Positions 16,774 to 24,750 of a stretch of DNA of 64,000 bases are shown in pieces. The notes beneath the pieces were generated by a model. That model saw only the letters and a list, made by a program, of their open reading frames with translations, was not told the DNA's origin and made no database searches. Source of the stretch: Conchiformibius steedae. GTDB lineage: Bacteria; Pseudomonadota; Gammaproteobacteria; Burkholderiales; Neisseriaceae. Both the position numbers and the translations under genes were made by a program. The stretch is taken from positions 2,011,749-2,075,748 of the forward strand of contig NZ_CP059563.1 of assembly GCF_014054725.1 (NCBI RefSeq). The letters run 5' to 3'. Numbering within the stretch: position 1 is the stretch's first letter; each line of letters starts with the position of its first letter.

Positions 16774-18197
16774 GCCTTGCCCTCCATGCCGTCGGCAACG
16801 GCTTGGCTGTTTTGGTACACCAAGCGGTCAATGAGGATTTGGTCGCCCACGCTCAAATCCAAACCGTCCAGCAGGCGTTCAAATTCTGCGTAGCTGTTGG
16901 CTTGCGCGGCCGCCGACAAAATGGCTTGGATTTTGGGCTGCATGATTTTTTGGTCGGCGGAAAGCTGCACGGGGTCTTGGCTGTCCGACAGGCGCACGGA
17001 TAAGGGCAGGTTTGCACCACCTTTTGCATCGCTGACCACGCGGAAATGTTCGGGTTCAAAACCTAACACGTCGGTGTAATAGGCTTCGGTTAATTCCACC
17101 TTGCCCGTTGCCAAGTATTTGGCATCGCGCTCGGCACGGTCTTTATCCACTTTGTTTTCGGACGCATACTCAAACCACAAATTGCCTGAAACCTTAATCG
17201 GCGCGGCATAATAGCCGTTTAGGGCAACCAGCGCGTCCACAATATGCTGTACCGCCGTTGCCATCAGGTTAAGGTAAGCATCAATGCGGTCTTTTTGGTT
17301 ATCCTGCTCTACCTTTTGTGCCGAGCGGCTGCCGTTTATCAGCTCGCTGGTTTTAACCCGTCCCAGTACGGATTTTTGGATACGGGCGTTTGCCATCTGC
17401 TCCAGCAGCCTGAAAAACTCGCCCGTTGCCGCGTTTTGCAGCATTTGCAGCTCTTCTTCCACGTCAATCGCCGCCGCACCACCATTTTTAAAACGGCTGA
17501 CGGTTTGCGCCGCCGCATCTTTGTCGCCCTGTGTTTTGGCAACCAGATAGGGCTGGGCATAACGTTGGGTAAACTGGTAGGCATAACGCCAGCCTTCGCG
17601 CCGCAGCATCACGGCGGGATAAATCCGCACCACCGCCATTTCGCCTGCGGGGTTTTTGGAGGTGGCTTTGTTGGTTAAAAACAGGTGGGCAAATTCGGTG
17701 TCGGCGGTTTCCTCACCTAAAACGCCGTTGTAAACCAAGCGGTCAAATTTGGGGACGTATCTGTCCAATTCATCGTGGCGGCTAATCACGCGGCTCAACA
17801 CCACGAAGCCGTCATCGTCTTGCTTGTACACCAGCCGCGCCACCGCATAGCCGCACAGCTTGGCGACCACCACCTGCTCGGCAATGGCGGGCAGGTTTTT
17901 GCGGATGCACTTATACAGCTTGTCCATCTGCACATCATCGGTATCGTCGCCGTACAGCCGCCAAGTGCTGGCCAGCAGCGCGGACACCACGTCTTCACGA
18001 CAGGCATCCACTTCATCGTCTGACATCACTGCCTGATACACCTGCTGCCGCGACAAGCCCAAATACCCCAGCAAATCATCGCTGCCTTGGGCGGCAAAAG
18101 CATCCAGTGCGTAGGCGGTATCTTGCACCAGTTGTTTCATATCCAGCGGCTTGGATTTAACCAGTGCGCTGGCTGGATTTTTCTTTCTTTTTGGCAT
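16770..18197 (-). CDS. Portal protein (Mu gp29-like, DUF935)
   Basis: 475 residues of the Mu gp29/DUF935 portal family: an N-terminal helix region, VMSDDEVDACREDVVSALLA (about 58-77), the WRYAYQFTQRYAQPYL segment near 205-220 and a C-terminal helical wing. The dodecameric portal forms the DNA channel at the unique capsid vertex and binds the terminase. It lies between terminase and MuF and overlaps MuF by four bases. Length is within the usual family range. Confidence 0.9.
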   Translation of the reverse strand: MPKRKKNPASALVKSKPLDMKQLVQDTAYALDAFAAQGSDDLLGYLGLSRQQVYQAVMSDDEVDACREDVVSALLASTWRLYGDDTDDVQMDKLYKCIRKNLPAIAEQVVVAKLCGYAVARLVYKQDDDGFVVLSRVISRHDELDRYVPKFDRLVYNGVLGEETADTEFAHLFLTNKATSKNPAGEMAVVRIYPAVMLRREGWRYAYQFTQRYAQPYLVAKTQGDKDAAAQTVSRFKNGGAAAIDVEEELQMLQNAATGEFFRLLEQMANARIQKSVLGRVKTSELINGSRSAQKVEQDNQKDRIDAYLNLMATAVQHIVDALVALNGYYAAPIKVSGNLWFEYASENKVDKDRAERDAKYLATGKVELTEAYYTDVLGFEPEHFRVVSDAKGGANLPLSVRLSDSQDPVQLSADQKIMQPKIQAILSAAAQANSYAEFERLLDGLDLSVGDQILIDRLVYQNSQAVADGMEGKA

Positions 18198-18213
18198 GGT
18201 TTTATCCTAATAC

Positions 18214-19830
18214 CTAATAAGGGCAGTTTTCGTAAATTGGTATCGGGCGCATTCCGCCGCCTGCGCGACTTTGCGACAACATCCACAGCATATGCAAAGC
18301 ATCGGGACCGTCGTCGTGGTCGGCTTTGGGAAAGTGGCGCAACTGTGTTTGCAGCACGCTATGCTCACGTCCCAGCCAAATCAGCCCGTTTGCCAAATGC
18401 GGTTGCAGGGTTTCAATGCGTAAAGTTTTATCGGCATTGGGTCGGATGCCCTGTGCGGGGACGGGTACGCCCGCCAATGCGCTACGCCGCACCAGCTCGC
18501 TTTTAAAAAACTCTTGGAACTGGATAATTTCCACAGCCCATTTTTTGCATTGGTACTGCCGTTGCAGGGCAATAACGGTTTCAATAATCTTGTCGGGCAG
18601 CATTTTTTTAATCACGGCTTCCAGCACATACAGCCTGCCCGTGCTTTTGCTGCGCCCACCCACCAAAATAGCGGACGGGTCGCGCCCGTTGCCCGATTTG
18701 CCCATAGATGGGTCAATCGCGCCAAAGATTTCCAAATCATTCGGCAGGTCTTTTTCCACATAGATGCAGCGTTCAATCAGGTCGGCAAACGGGGCATTGC
18801 TGCCTGAAACGGGGTCGTTTTGGTACTCGCTGTCAAAGGCATCGTGTCCGTCACGGGCGCGGATTTTCATCAATGCCAAAATATCGCGTGCCGCCCATGA
18901 TGTTTTTGCGCCGCGTACCATTTCTGCCTGATGCTTGTCGTAAAACAGGGCGGCAATCTCTTCGCCCTCGCTGCGGTACAGGTTTTCCCAGCGTTCCCAT
19001 AAGTCCATGCGCTCCGGCCACGCCAAAACTGCCTGAAACTTGCGGCTGTGCCAAAACTTGTTTTGCAGGGTGCGGTTCAGCACGCTGTCGTAGTGCAGCA
19101 CCGTGCCGATGTAAATCACATCGTATTTTTGCCCCACGCCGCCCAGTTGCAGCACGGTTTTGGTCAGCCATGCGGAAAGTTTGTCGCGCTGGTCGGGATT
19201 GCGGACTTGTTCGTCGTTTTCTATATCGTCCAAGACGGTCAGGTCGGGACGGTATGCGCCGTGGCGCAAACCGCGCAGCTTTTTGCCGCTGCCCGCCACT
19301 TGGACTTTAACGCCGTTGGCGGTCACGATTGTGCCTGCCTGCCAAACTTTCCCCTGTCCTGTGGCTTCGGGAAAATCGCTAATCAGGCGCGGATTAAATT
19401 CCAGCTCGGCTTTAATGGATTCCAGCATCGGGTAGGCTTGGTCGATGCTGTCCATAATGGCGACAATGTATTTTTTGCGCCCCGTTACGATGCACCACAG
19501 CGAAAACAACTGCGTTACCAGCGTGGATTTGGCTTCGCCACGCGGTGCGGCATCGGCTTCGGTTTCGTTTTTGTCGGATTGCAGGATGGCGGGTAAACGG
19601 CGGAATAAATAGCGGTGCAGCTCTGATTGATGGGGCGAGCGCACATAGTGCGGAAAGTAGTTTTGGACAAAGTATTCGTAGCCCGTTACGGGGTCAAATA
19701 CGGCATTGCGCCGCTCGGCAACGGCGGCAGGCGACGGGTCAAAGCCCGATACTTCCGCTTCAATGGTTTGGCGCAGACGGGCGGAATACGCCGCGATTTG
19801 CTGTAAAAATTCTTTTTTGTTAAAAGACAT
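18214..19830 (-). CDS. Terminase large subunit (Mu gp28-like)
   Basis: 538 residues. A Walker A-like segment APRGEAKST lies at about 95-103 and a Walker B segment LTVLDDIE at about 197-204, forming the packaging ATPase. The C-terminal nuclease half begins near IFGAIDPSMGKSG, with further acidic residues downstream. It cuts and pumps host-flanked phage DNA into heads by the headful mode in Mu relatives. It sits between the gp27-like small subunit and the portal. Confidence 0.92.
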   Translation of the reverse strand: MSFNKKEFLQQIAAYSARLRQTIEAEVSGFDPSPAAVAERRNAVFDPVTGYEYFVQNYFPHYVRSPHQSELHRYLFRRLPAILQSDKNETEADAAPRGEAKSTLVTQLFSLWCIVTGRKKYIVAIMDSIDQAYPMLESIKAELEFNPRLISDFPEATGQGKVWQAGTIVTANGVKVQVAGSGKKLRGLRHGAYRPDLTVLDDIENDEQVRNPDQRDKLSAWLTKTVLQLGGVGQKYDVIYIGTVLHYDSVLNRTLQNKFWHSRKFQAVLAWPERMDLWERWENLYRSEGEEIAALFYDKHQAEMVRGAKTSWAARDILALMKIRARDGHDAFDSEYQNDPVSGSNAPFADLIERCIYVEKDLPNDLEIFGAIDPSMGKSGNGRDPSAILVGGRSKSTGRLYVLEAVIKKMLPDKIIETVIALQRQYQCKKWAVEIIQFQEFFKSELVRRSALAGVPVPAQGIRPNADKTLRIETLQPHLANGLIWLGREHSVLQTQLRHFPKADHDDGPDALHMLWMLSQSRAGGGMRPIPIYENCPY

Positions 19831-19832
19831 AA

Positions 19833-20336
19833 TCAGCCCTTGAGTTTTTCAGGCAGCTTGGCAGCAAAGCCGTCCAAAATATCCACAAAGGCGGCGGTAT
19901 GCTGCGGATGGTGTTCGCCGATATAGTCGCCCAACGCCATCAATACTTTCATGCCCGTTGCCAGCTCGTTGGTTTCGGGCAGCACTTTGCGGCTGGCGGA
20001 AACGGTTTTGTTAAACGCATCTGCCAAGCTGGTCAGCGATTCTACTTTGGCGGCTGGGGGCATAGCCTCGTCTGCCTGTAAGCCTTCAATGGTGGACTGG
20101 TATTGCACCAAAAAGCCCGCCAAAATCGCACGGGACACATCTTCCATACCACCACCTGCCATCATGTAGGCGGTGCGCTGTTTGTCCCAGTCCTCGCCTT
20201 TTTCTCGATCAGCGTATTTCCACTTTCTCGCAGTCGCAGCGGAAATACCACACATCAGCGCGGCGTTTTCCAAGGACTGCTGTTCCACCACATACAGGCG
20301 GCGCAGTTTTTCACGGGTCTCTTGCGGGTGCGCCAT
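19833..20336 (-). CDS. DUF1804 protein, putative small terminase subunit (Mu gp27-like)
   Basis: 167 residues with an N-terminal helix-turn-helix: LENAALMCGISAATARKWK (about 22-40) is the typical DUF1804 motif. These proteins lie directly upstream of the Mu gp28 terminase and are thought to recognise phage ends for packaging. The rest is helical and probably forms the oligomerisation core. It is two bases from the large subunit gene. Confidence 0.85.
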   Translation of the reverse strand: MAHPQETREKLRRLYVVEQQSLENAALMCGISAATARKWKYADREKGEDWDKQRTAYMMAGGGMEDVSRAILAGFLVQYQSTIEGLQADEAMPPAAKVESLTSLADAFNKTVSASRKVLPETNELATGMKVLMALGDYIGEHHPQHTAAFVDILDGFAAKLPEKLKG

Positions 20337-20337
20337 A

Positions 20338-20559
20338 TCACAGCCCCAGTTTGGCGCGGATATACGCCACGCCCACCGATACCACGCCGCCGGTAACCAC
20401 GCCTGCCGCGCCGCCCGCTATGATGGAATCACGGCGGCAGTCTTTGTGGATTTGCTTCAGGTGTTCGTCCATTTTGTCCTGTTTGGCAATGGTTTCATCC
20501 TGCTTATCGCGGATTTCCTGCAACATTTTCAACACGGCATCTTGTTGTTCGGATTTCAT
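20338..20559 (-). CDS. Small membrane-anchored coiled-coil phage protein
   Basis: 73 residues: a Gln/Asp/Lys-rich coiled coil (1-42) followed by one hydrophobic segment rich in Gly, Ala and Val (about 46-67). The start overlaps the previous gene by four bases. A tail-anchored helix protein in this position, together with the next upstream TM protein, could be part of the holin/lysis set, but no family is recognised. Confidence 0.6.
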   Translation of the reverse strand: MKSEQQDAVLKMLQEIRDKQDETIAKQDKMDEHLKQIHKDCRRDSIIAGGAAGVVTGGVVSVGVAYIRAKLGL

Positions 20560-20837
20560 TTGTCTGCCTTTCTGTCCAGCTTTTCGCTGACCTCTTTTAC
20601 ATTCGCTTTGATTTCGCGCAGCAGCTCGGCAATTTCGCCGCGCTGTTCGCGGGCTTCGGCTTTGCTTTGGTAGTTTTTTTCTACCTGATGCAGTTGTTCG
20701 CGCAAACGGGTGCGGTCGTGTTCGGCATCGGCAAACCTGCGTTTTAAATCATTGATAAAATGCCATAACAGCGCGATTAAAAAGCTGATTAAAATGCCGA
20801 ATGCCCATTCCACCGTTAAAGGAATTTTGCCAATCAT
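20556..20837 (-). CDS. Membrane-anchored coiled-coil phage protein (Mu gp25 position)
   Basis: 93 residues: one N-terminal membrane segment (about 9-26) and a long charged coiled coil. It is similar in design and position to the Mu gp25/DUF2730 proteins, but similarity of sequence is not clear to me. It overlaps both neighbours by four bases and is presumably co-translated with them. A role in lysis or assembly is possible. Confidence 0.6.
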   Translation of the reverse strand: MIGKIPLTVEWAFGILISFLIALLWHFINDLKRRFADAEHDRTRLREQLHQVEKNYQSKAEAREQRGEIAELLREIKANVKEVSEKLDRKADK

Positions 20838-21157
20838 GCTTTACCCCTTTCTGCCCACGCAAACCGCACCTGTATGCCGTCCTGCCCGTACTGCGACAAC
20901 ACCGCACCGCCTTGCTCAAACGCCAGCGTATGCGGTTCAAACAGGCGTTTCAGGCTGCCTGCGTGTTGGCGCGATACGGTAAAGACGGCATCAAAATCGC
21001 GGTTTAAATGCCAGTTAAACGGGATTTGATTGCGCTTTAACAAGCCGTACACCAGCCGCGCAAAGGTTTCCTGCTCGCGGCTGCGGCTTAATCCCAATTC
21101 GGCGCGGGCGTGGTAGATAGACAGCACGCGCTGCACCTGTTCGCGGTAATTCATCAC
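20834..21157 (-). CDS. Uncharacterised phage protein between lysis and packaging genes
   Basis: 107 residues, soluble, basic. It begins MMNYREQVQRVLSIYHARAEL and has ELGLSRSREQETFARLVYGLL, reminiscent of a small DNA-binding or replication-related fold, but no family can be named. It overlaps the Rz1-like gene and the next gene by four bases each. The coupling suggests equal dosage with lysis proteins. Confidence 0.6.
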   Translation of the reverse strand: MMNYREQVQRVLSIYHARAELGLSRSREQETFARLVYGLLKRNQIPFNWHLNRDFDAVFTVSRQHAGSLKRLFEPHTLAFEQGGAVLSQYGQDGIQVRFAWAERGKA

Positions 21158-21456
21158 GGCACGTTCTCGCTTTCTGCTTGTTCATTCACCCATTGAATCC
21201 AGCCGTCCAGTTTGATTTCTAACTGGCGCACATACGCGCCAAAATCGGCAGCGTGCGCCAACAGGTCGGCGGCTTTGCCCGATGCGGGCGGTTCGGGGCG
21301 TGGCGGCTTTTGCATCAGCGCGGACGGCACCGGCGGCAGCACGGGTTTTTCAATCACTTTGACGGGCGCATCAGTAGCCGAGTGATTTTTGGTAATGTTG
21401 CAAGCCGAGAGTGCCAAGCACGCTGCAATCGGCAGCAGCATCGTTTTGGATAACAT
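21154..21456 (-). CDS. Rz1-like outer-membrane spanin lipoprotein
   Basis: 100 residues from the ATG of MLSKTMLLPI; a start 26 codons earlier is less likely. It has a signal sequence ending in a lipobox LSAC (about 17-20), then a Pro-rich segment (VLPPVPSALMQKPPRPEPP), as expected for an outer-membrane spanin subunit. It starts inside the Rz-like gene in another frame, overlapping by 86 bases, the classic nested Rz/Rz1 arrangement. Together they fuse the two membranes in the last step of lysis. Confidence 0.85.
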   Translation of the reverse strand: MLSKTMLLPIAACLALSACNITKNHSATDAPVKVIEKPVLPPVPSALMQKPPRPEPPASGKAADLLAHAADFGAYVRQLEIKLDGWIQWVNEQAESENVP

Positions 21457-21763
21457 GGGGGATTTCCTTTTTATGGTTTGCGGATTCGGTGCGGGCTTGG
21501 ACAGTGGCGGCAAACAGGTTTTTGTCCGCTTCACGGGCTGCCTGTAAACGCGCCTGATATTGCGCGGCGTGCTGTTGCAGGGCGGCGGTGTAGTGCTGCT
21601 CGGCTTTTAACAGCGCGGCGGCGTGGGTTTCGCGCAGCTTGGCAACTTGGGCATCGCAACGGTTTTGCGCGTGGTGTCTGCCCGATTGATAAGCCGTTGC
21701 GCCGACAAACAGCAGCGCGGCGGCGGCAAGGGCGGGTTTCAGGTAGTGGGGCAAGCTAAACAT
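21371..21763 (-). CDS. Rz-like inner-membrane spanin
   Basis: 130 residues: an N-terminal membrane anchor (about 8-25) followed by a periplasmic coiled coil rich in Ala and Gln. This is the inner-membrane spanin subunit that reaches across the periplasm to Rz1. The 3' quarter encodes Rz1 in an alternative frame. It is located downstream of the endolysin as in typical lysis cassettes. Confidence 0.85.
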   Translation of the reverse strand: MFSLPHYLKPALAAAALLFVGATAYQSGRHHAQNRCDAQVAKLRETHAAALLKAEQHYTAALQQHAAQYQARLQAAREADKNLFAATVQARTESANHKKEIPHVIQNDAAADCSVLGTLGLQHYQKSLGY

Positions 21764-21775
21764 AGATACTCCTTA

Positions 21776-21955
21776 TTAAAGACAGTAATTTATGCCACGT
21801 GCAGGGTTGTTTAAGCGCAGCAGTTGATGGGCGATTTCGTCTACTTCCGCATCGGATAGGACTTTCCCTTGCCTAGCCGCCCACAATACGGCTTCTTCCA
21901 ATGCTTTACGCTGCTTGCCAGTTAAATGGTCAATTGGGTTTGGTTGCTTTCCCAT
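21776..21955 (-). CDS. Small uncharacterised phage protein (59 aa)
   Basis: A 59-residue protein beginning MGKQPNPIDHLTGKQRKA and ending in PARGINYCL, helical, without membrane segments. It starts five bases after the stop of the Acb2-like gene and ends just before the Rz-like gene, filling an otherwise empty 190-base gap. No strong ribosome site is seen, so coupling to the upstream gene is likely. No family is recognised. Confidence 0.55.
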   Translation of the reverse strand: MGKQPNPIDHLTGKQRKALEEAVLWAARQGKVLSDAEVDEIAHQLLRLNNPARGINYCL

Positions 21956-21959
21956 ACCG

Positions 21960-22190
21960 TTACACCGTCAAAGCCTTTACAGCACGCATTTGCGCGGTTT
22001 CCAGTTCGGTGATTGCCACAGACGCATGACGTTTTGCGTCTTGCGAGCTATTTGGGTCGCTACGCAAGTCATTCATCATGTCAATTAAATCGGCAAATGC
22101 TTGTTTGCATTGCGTTACTTTTTCGTTACCGCTTGGGTTAAATGTTAAACCCACCGCTTTTTGACCAAATGTTAATTCTTTGTTTTTCAT
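21960..22190 (-). CDS. Acb2/Tad1 hairpin-type protein (putative anti-CBASS/anti-Thoeris sponge)
   Basis: 76 residues from the ATG placed six bases after AAGGA; an ATG two codons earlier overlaps the previous stop. The sequence has the pattern of small phage proteins annotated as the Acb2/Tad1 hairpin family: an opening FGQKAVGLTFNPSGNEKV, two helices including FADLIDMMNDL, and a C-terminal VAITELETAQMRAVKALTV. Characterised Acb2 proteins form hexamers that bind the cyclic nucleotides made by CBASS or Thoeris defence and stop effector activation. Identity is by pattern recall, so moderately sure; function here is inferred. Confidence 0.62.
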   Translation of the reverse strand: MKNKELTFGQKAVGLTFNPSGNEKVTQCKQAFADLIDMMNDLRSDPNSSQDAKRHASVAITELETAQMRAVKALTV

Positions 22191-22192
22191 AA

Positions 22193-22492
22193 TCATTCCT
22201 TTTCTTTCTTAATCTCGGAAACCTGCTGCACGGCGGCAATGGCACGTTTGGCTAACCCATAGCCGCCCACCATCCCCCCATACGCCCACCATTGCCATTC
22301 GGGGGCATCGCCACTGACAAACTGCCACGTCATCACACCCGCAGCGATATTTGCCCACACCTTACTGTGTGAGATTTGCCCCGTGGTTGGGTTATTGACC
22401 AAACCGCCTAACCAGTTTGAGAGGCGGCTTTTTGGCGGCGGGGGCTGTGGGGCTGGTGGGTCTGATTTCGGGTAATGTTTCGGGTGGGGCAT
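22193..22492 (-). CDS. Small two-helix membrane protein (holin candidate)
   Basis: 99 residues from the ATG preceded by AAAGGAACAAG. A Pro-rich N-terminus is followed by RLSNWLGGLVNNPTTGQISHS and then two hydrophobic segments (VWANIAAGVMTWQFV and WQWWAYGGMVGGYGLA, about 45-82), ending in a charged tail. The pattern resembles the DUF2644-type membrane proteins of Mu-like prophages. With endolysin and spanins nearby, it is the best holin candidate. It overlaps the previous gene by about 100 bases in another frame. Confidence 0.6.
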   Translation of the reverse strand: MPHPKHYPKSDPPAPQPPPPKSRLSNWLGGLVNNPTTGQISHSKVWANIAAGVMTWQFVSGDAPEWQWWAYGGMVGGYGLAKRAIAAVQQVSEIKKEKE

Positions 22493-22745
22493 CTTGTTCC
22501 TTTCCACATTGCAAGTGTCCATAACGTGCTAATGTTCGGCGATTCAGCTGCTCGGTAAATGGGTCAGTATTGCCAAACGCCACGCGCAGGTGTACCGCAC
22601 GTCCTTCGGCATAGCGGTGGGTTACAGTGCGCTTACCTTTTAACAGGGCTTTGATGCGGTGGTAGTCGTCTTCAGGCAGGGTAACGGTACAATCTGCGGC
22701 GGCCATTGCAGCCGCCAGCATCATGGGAATCACGGCAATTCGCAT
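22392..22745 (-). CDS. Secreted small phage protein
   Basis: 117 residues from an ATG with GAGGAG upstream. It has an N-terminal signal peptide (MRIAVIPMMLAAAMAAADC); cleavage probably after the Ala run, and the Cys might be lipidated although the preceding residues do not make a good lipobox. The mature part carries two Cys and a Pro-rich C-terminus (about 85-110). Located in the lysis cassette; it may assist lysis in the periplasm. The 3' 100 bases overlap the next gene. Confidence 0.6.
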   Translation of the reverse strand: MRIAVIPMMLAAAMAAADCTVTLPEDDYHRIKALLKGKRTVTHRYAEGRAVHLRVAFGNTDPFTEQLNRRTLARYGHLQCGKEQDAPPETLPEIRPTSPTAPAAKKPPLKLVRRFGQ

Positions 22746-22776
22746 TGCTTTAGCTCCTCTGGTTTGGGGTGATGAT

Positions 22777-22956
22777 TTAACGGCGGCGGGCGCGGCGTTT
22801 TTTAGCAGCGCGACGGGCGGCGGCCACACCGCTGAAGCGGTGGGCTTTGCCGTAAAAAGTCGGTTGGCGCACAGCTTGGGGTTGTGGCAGTTCGGTAAAA
22901 GCGTGTTTAAATTTGGCGACAGCAGCAGCCAAAGCCGCATAAAGGGTGTGTTTCAT
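22777..22956 (-). CDS. Small basic phage protein (59 aa)
   Basis: Begins MKHTLYAALAAAVAKFKHAF and ends with a run of about ten Arg/Lys. GAAAGGAA precedes the start. It lies between the endolysin and the secreted protein. The hydrophobic, Ala-rich N-terminus and polybasic tail could act at the membrane or bind nucleic acid; no family is recognised. Confidence 0.6.
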   Translation of the reverse strand: MKHTLYAALAAAVAKFKHAFTELPQPQAVRQPTFYGKAHRFSGVAAARRAAKKRRARRR

Positions 22957-22970
22957 CGGCTTTTCCTTTC

Positions 22971-23609
22971 TTAATTCATCGCCCGCAACGCGGCTTCAAA
23001 CTTGCGGGCATAGGCGGCAATCGCCTGCGCCTTATCCGTGCCGTTAATGATGCGGCGGGCATTGACGTAATCGGCTTGGTCGCCGCGTATGTAGTCAGAC
23101 AGCTTGCGCCCCGTAAACCAGCCGTCTCGCATACCGAAACACATAATCATGGCGGCAATATCGGGACGCATCGCCAGCTTGGGTTCGCGTGCCAGTTGTC
23201 CAGCATCGGTCAGCACCGATCCCAGCTCTTTGCCCGCACGCAGATAGTTTTCTAACCACGTTAATTGGACATAACCGCGCCCGTAGTACAGGTGCGGATA
23301 GTCGGTTTCGGTGTACACAACGGGCTTGCGTTTTTTATCGCCGTGGGCGTGGCAGTAGCACACACCGTTGCTGTTGGTAAGCCATGTGCCGTATTTACGC
23401 CCCGCGCCCTTGCCGATTTCGGCGATGGGTTGCATGGTGCGGGCGGTTTCATGGTAGGCGGTGGCGAGCATATACGCCTGCTCGCACACGCTAAACGGAC
23501 TGATGGCGGTGAGCAGGGCTTCCATGCCGTCCACCTGCTTTTGTGTCAGGTTGCCTGAAAACAGGCTGTGCCGTACTGTGTCGTAAAAGGCGGCGCGGTT
23601 TTCGTTCAT
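22971..23609 (-). CDS. Endolysin, GH19 chitinase/lysozyme-like
   Basis: 212 residues. The pattern AYHETARTMQPIAEIGKG (51-68) with Glu54 and Glu64, followed by YYGRGYVQLTW (about 107-117), matches the glycoside hydrolase 19-like muramidases of phages; the two Glu are the probable catalytic pair. It degrades peptidoglycan at the end of infection. No signal peptide is present, so it needs a holin. It is the first gene after the Mor terminator and likely the first of the late operon, in the place of Mu lys. Confidence 0.85.
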   Translation of the reverse strand: MNENRAAFYDTVRHSLFSGNLTQKQVDGMEALLTAISPFSVCEQAYMLATAYHETARTMQPIAEIGKGAGRKYGTWLTNSNGVCYCHAHGDKKRKPVVYTETDYPHLYYGRGYVQLTWLENYLRAGKELGSVLTDAGQLAREPKLAMRPDIAAMIMCFGMRDGWFTGRKLSDYIRGDQADYVNARRIINGTDKAQAIAAYARKFEAALRAMN

Positions 23610-23685
23610 TTTGTTCCTTTTTGGTTGATATTGCTGCCATTTTGCCCGTTTGCACCGCTTACGGCTGCTTGTTGCATTTCAATAC

Positions 23686-23714
23686 AAAATCCCCAAGCAT
23701 GAGATGCTTGGGGA
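23686..23714 (-). terminator. Terminator after mor
   Basis: A stem of about 13 pairs (ATCCCCAAGCAT and complement) is followed by TTTTG on the minus strand. It ends the middle transcript; the late promoter for the endolysin operon probably lies in the 70 bases beyond it. Confidence 0.8.
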
Positions 23715-23730
23715 TAGGTTTCAGATGGGT

Positions 23731-24207
23731 TTAACCTGCCATTGTCCACAACTGCGTTTGCGCGGGTGGTTCGGACGGTGGGGCATTGACGATGTCAAAG
23801 ATGCGCCGCTGTGTCAGATGGTAGGCACGGGCAAGATTCTGCGCTGCCAGCATCGTACCCATCGGATACTGCGCCCGCGTGGTCAGCTCATCATATTCGC
23901 GGCGGATTTCCCTGTTTCGCAGCTCGCGCAGCACCGCATCACATTTGGGGATATTTAGCTCGCGTTGTCCGCCCAAATGCTGCTCAATCTTGCAAGCATT
24001 GTCTTCGCCCACCACTTCAGCAAGGGCGAAATGCAATACTTTTCCCTGTTTATTCTTGTTTTTACCGATTTTAAACGTTGTGCCGCCATAGTTTTTAACC
24101 AGCAAATACGCACTATCCAAACCAATCAGGCGCACAATTTCCGCGAACATCGGCGGTAGCAGGTGTTGCAAATCCGCAAAATCCTGTTCGTTGATTTTCT
24201 TATCCAT
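23731..24207 (-). CDS. mor: Mor-family transcription activator
   Basis: 158 residues from the ATG of MDKKINEQDF; GGAAAC lies upstream. It has the two-part Mor/C pattern: FAEIVRLIGLDSAYLLVKNYGGTT (about 19-42) and LAEVVGEDNACKIEQHLGG (about 60-78), then an NIPKCDAVLRELRNREIRREY segment and a C-terminal helix-turn-helix around AYHLTQRRIFDIVN. Mor activates the middle or late promoter in Mu-like phages. It is the last gene before the endolysin terminator and overlaps GemA by eight bases. There is no separate C gene in view, so this may serve as the only late activator. Confidence 0.88.
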   Translation of the reverse strand: MDKKINEQDFADLQHLLPPMFAEIVRLIGLDSAYLLVKNYGGTTFKIGKNKNKQGKVLHFALAEVVGEDNACKIEQHLGGQRELNIPKCDAVLRELRNREIRREYDELTTRAQYPMGTMLAAQNLARAYHLTQRRIFDIVNAPPSEPPAQTQLWTMAG

Positions 24208-24619
24208 TTGCAGTTTCCTTTTCTTGACGTTGCGCGTGGTATTGCAGCGCAGCCACCACACGGTGCAGTTGGTCGTTGTCCAAGCGGTTTACGTTTTCCA
24301 CACCAAACATTTTTTTCGCTATGCCATGTGCATAATTCCATGTTTTGCCTGTTTCATTCAGCAAAGCGGCGATTTTACGCATCATCGGTGTCGCATCGGC
24401 GCGGCGCAGCGGGGTTTTGCCAAGCGAGTGTCCAAAGCCCAAACGCGCCAGCTCTTGCGCCACCCGTGCCAATTCCGCTTCGTTCATTTTCGCGCATGAT
24501 TGCTTACTGGTAACACGCATCAGCATGGCGCGGTAAGTGGTGTCGTCCATGCCTAGCTGCACCTTGCCGATATGGATTTTGGCAATCAGTTTTTGCCGTG
24601 TATCAGATTGATTTGCCAT
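24200..24619 (-). CDS. GemA-like regulatory protein (Mu gp16 family)
   Basis: 139 residues from the ATG of MANQSDTRQ. It resembles the gp16/GemA family (DUF1018): KLIAKIHIGKVQLGMDDTTYRAML (about 9-32), SCAKMNEAELARV, and a C-terminal LDNDQLHRVVAALQ helix. In Mu, GemA alters host gene expression and DNA topology. It is placed directly upstream of mor as in Mu-like prophages of this family. Confidence 0.85.
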   Translation of the reverse strand: MANQSDTRQKLIAKIHIGKVQLGMDDTTYRAMLMRVTSKQSCAKMNEAELARVAQELARLGFGHSLGKTPLRRADATPMMRKIAALLNETGKTWNYAHGIAKKMFGVENVNRLDNDQLHRVVAALQYHAQRQEKETANG

Positions 24620-24692
24620 CGTTTGATGCCTTTCAATACCTGTAATGTCCAAAATATACATAAGTTACAAAGATGAGCAAGCCCCCAACAGC

Positions 24693-24724
24693 AAAAATCC
24701 CCGCAAGCACACACTTGCGGGGAT
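24693..24724 (-). terminator. Terminator between early cassette and gemA
   Basis: ATCCCCGCAAG pairs with CTTGCGGGGAT around a short loop, followed by five T on the minus strand. It separates the early gene cassette from gemA-mor. Confidence 0.75.
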
Positions 24725-24750
24725 GAAACAACAACAAACAGGGTTAGGAT

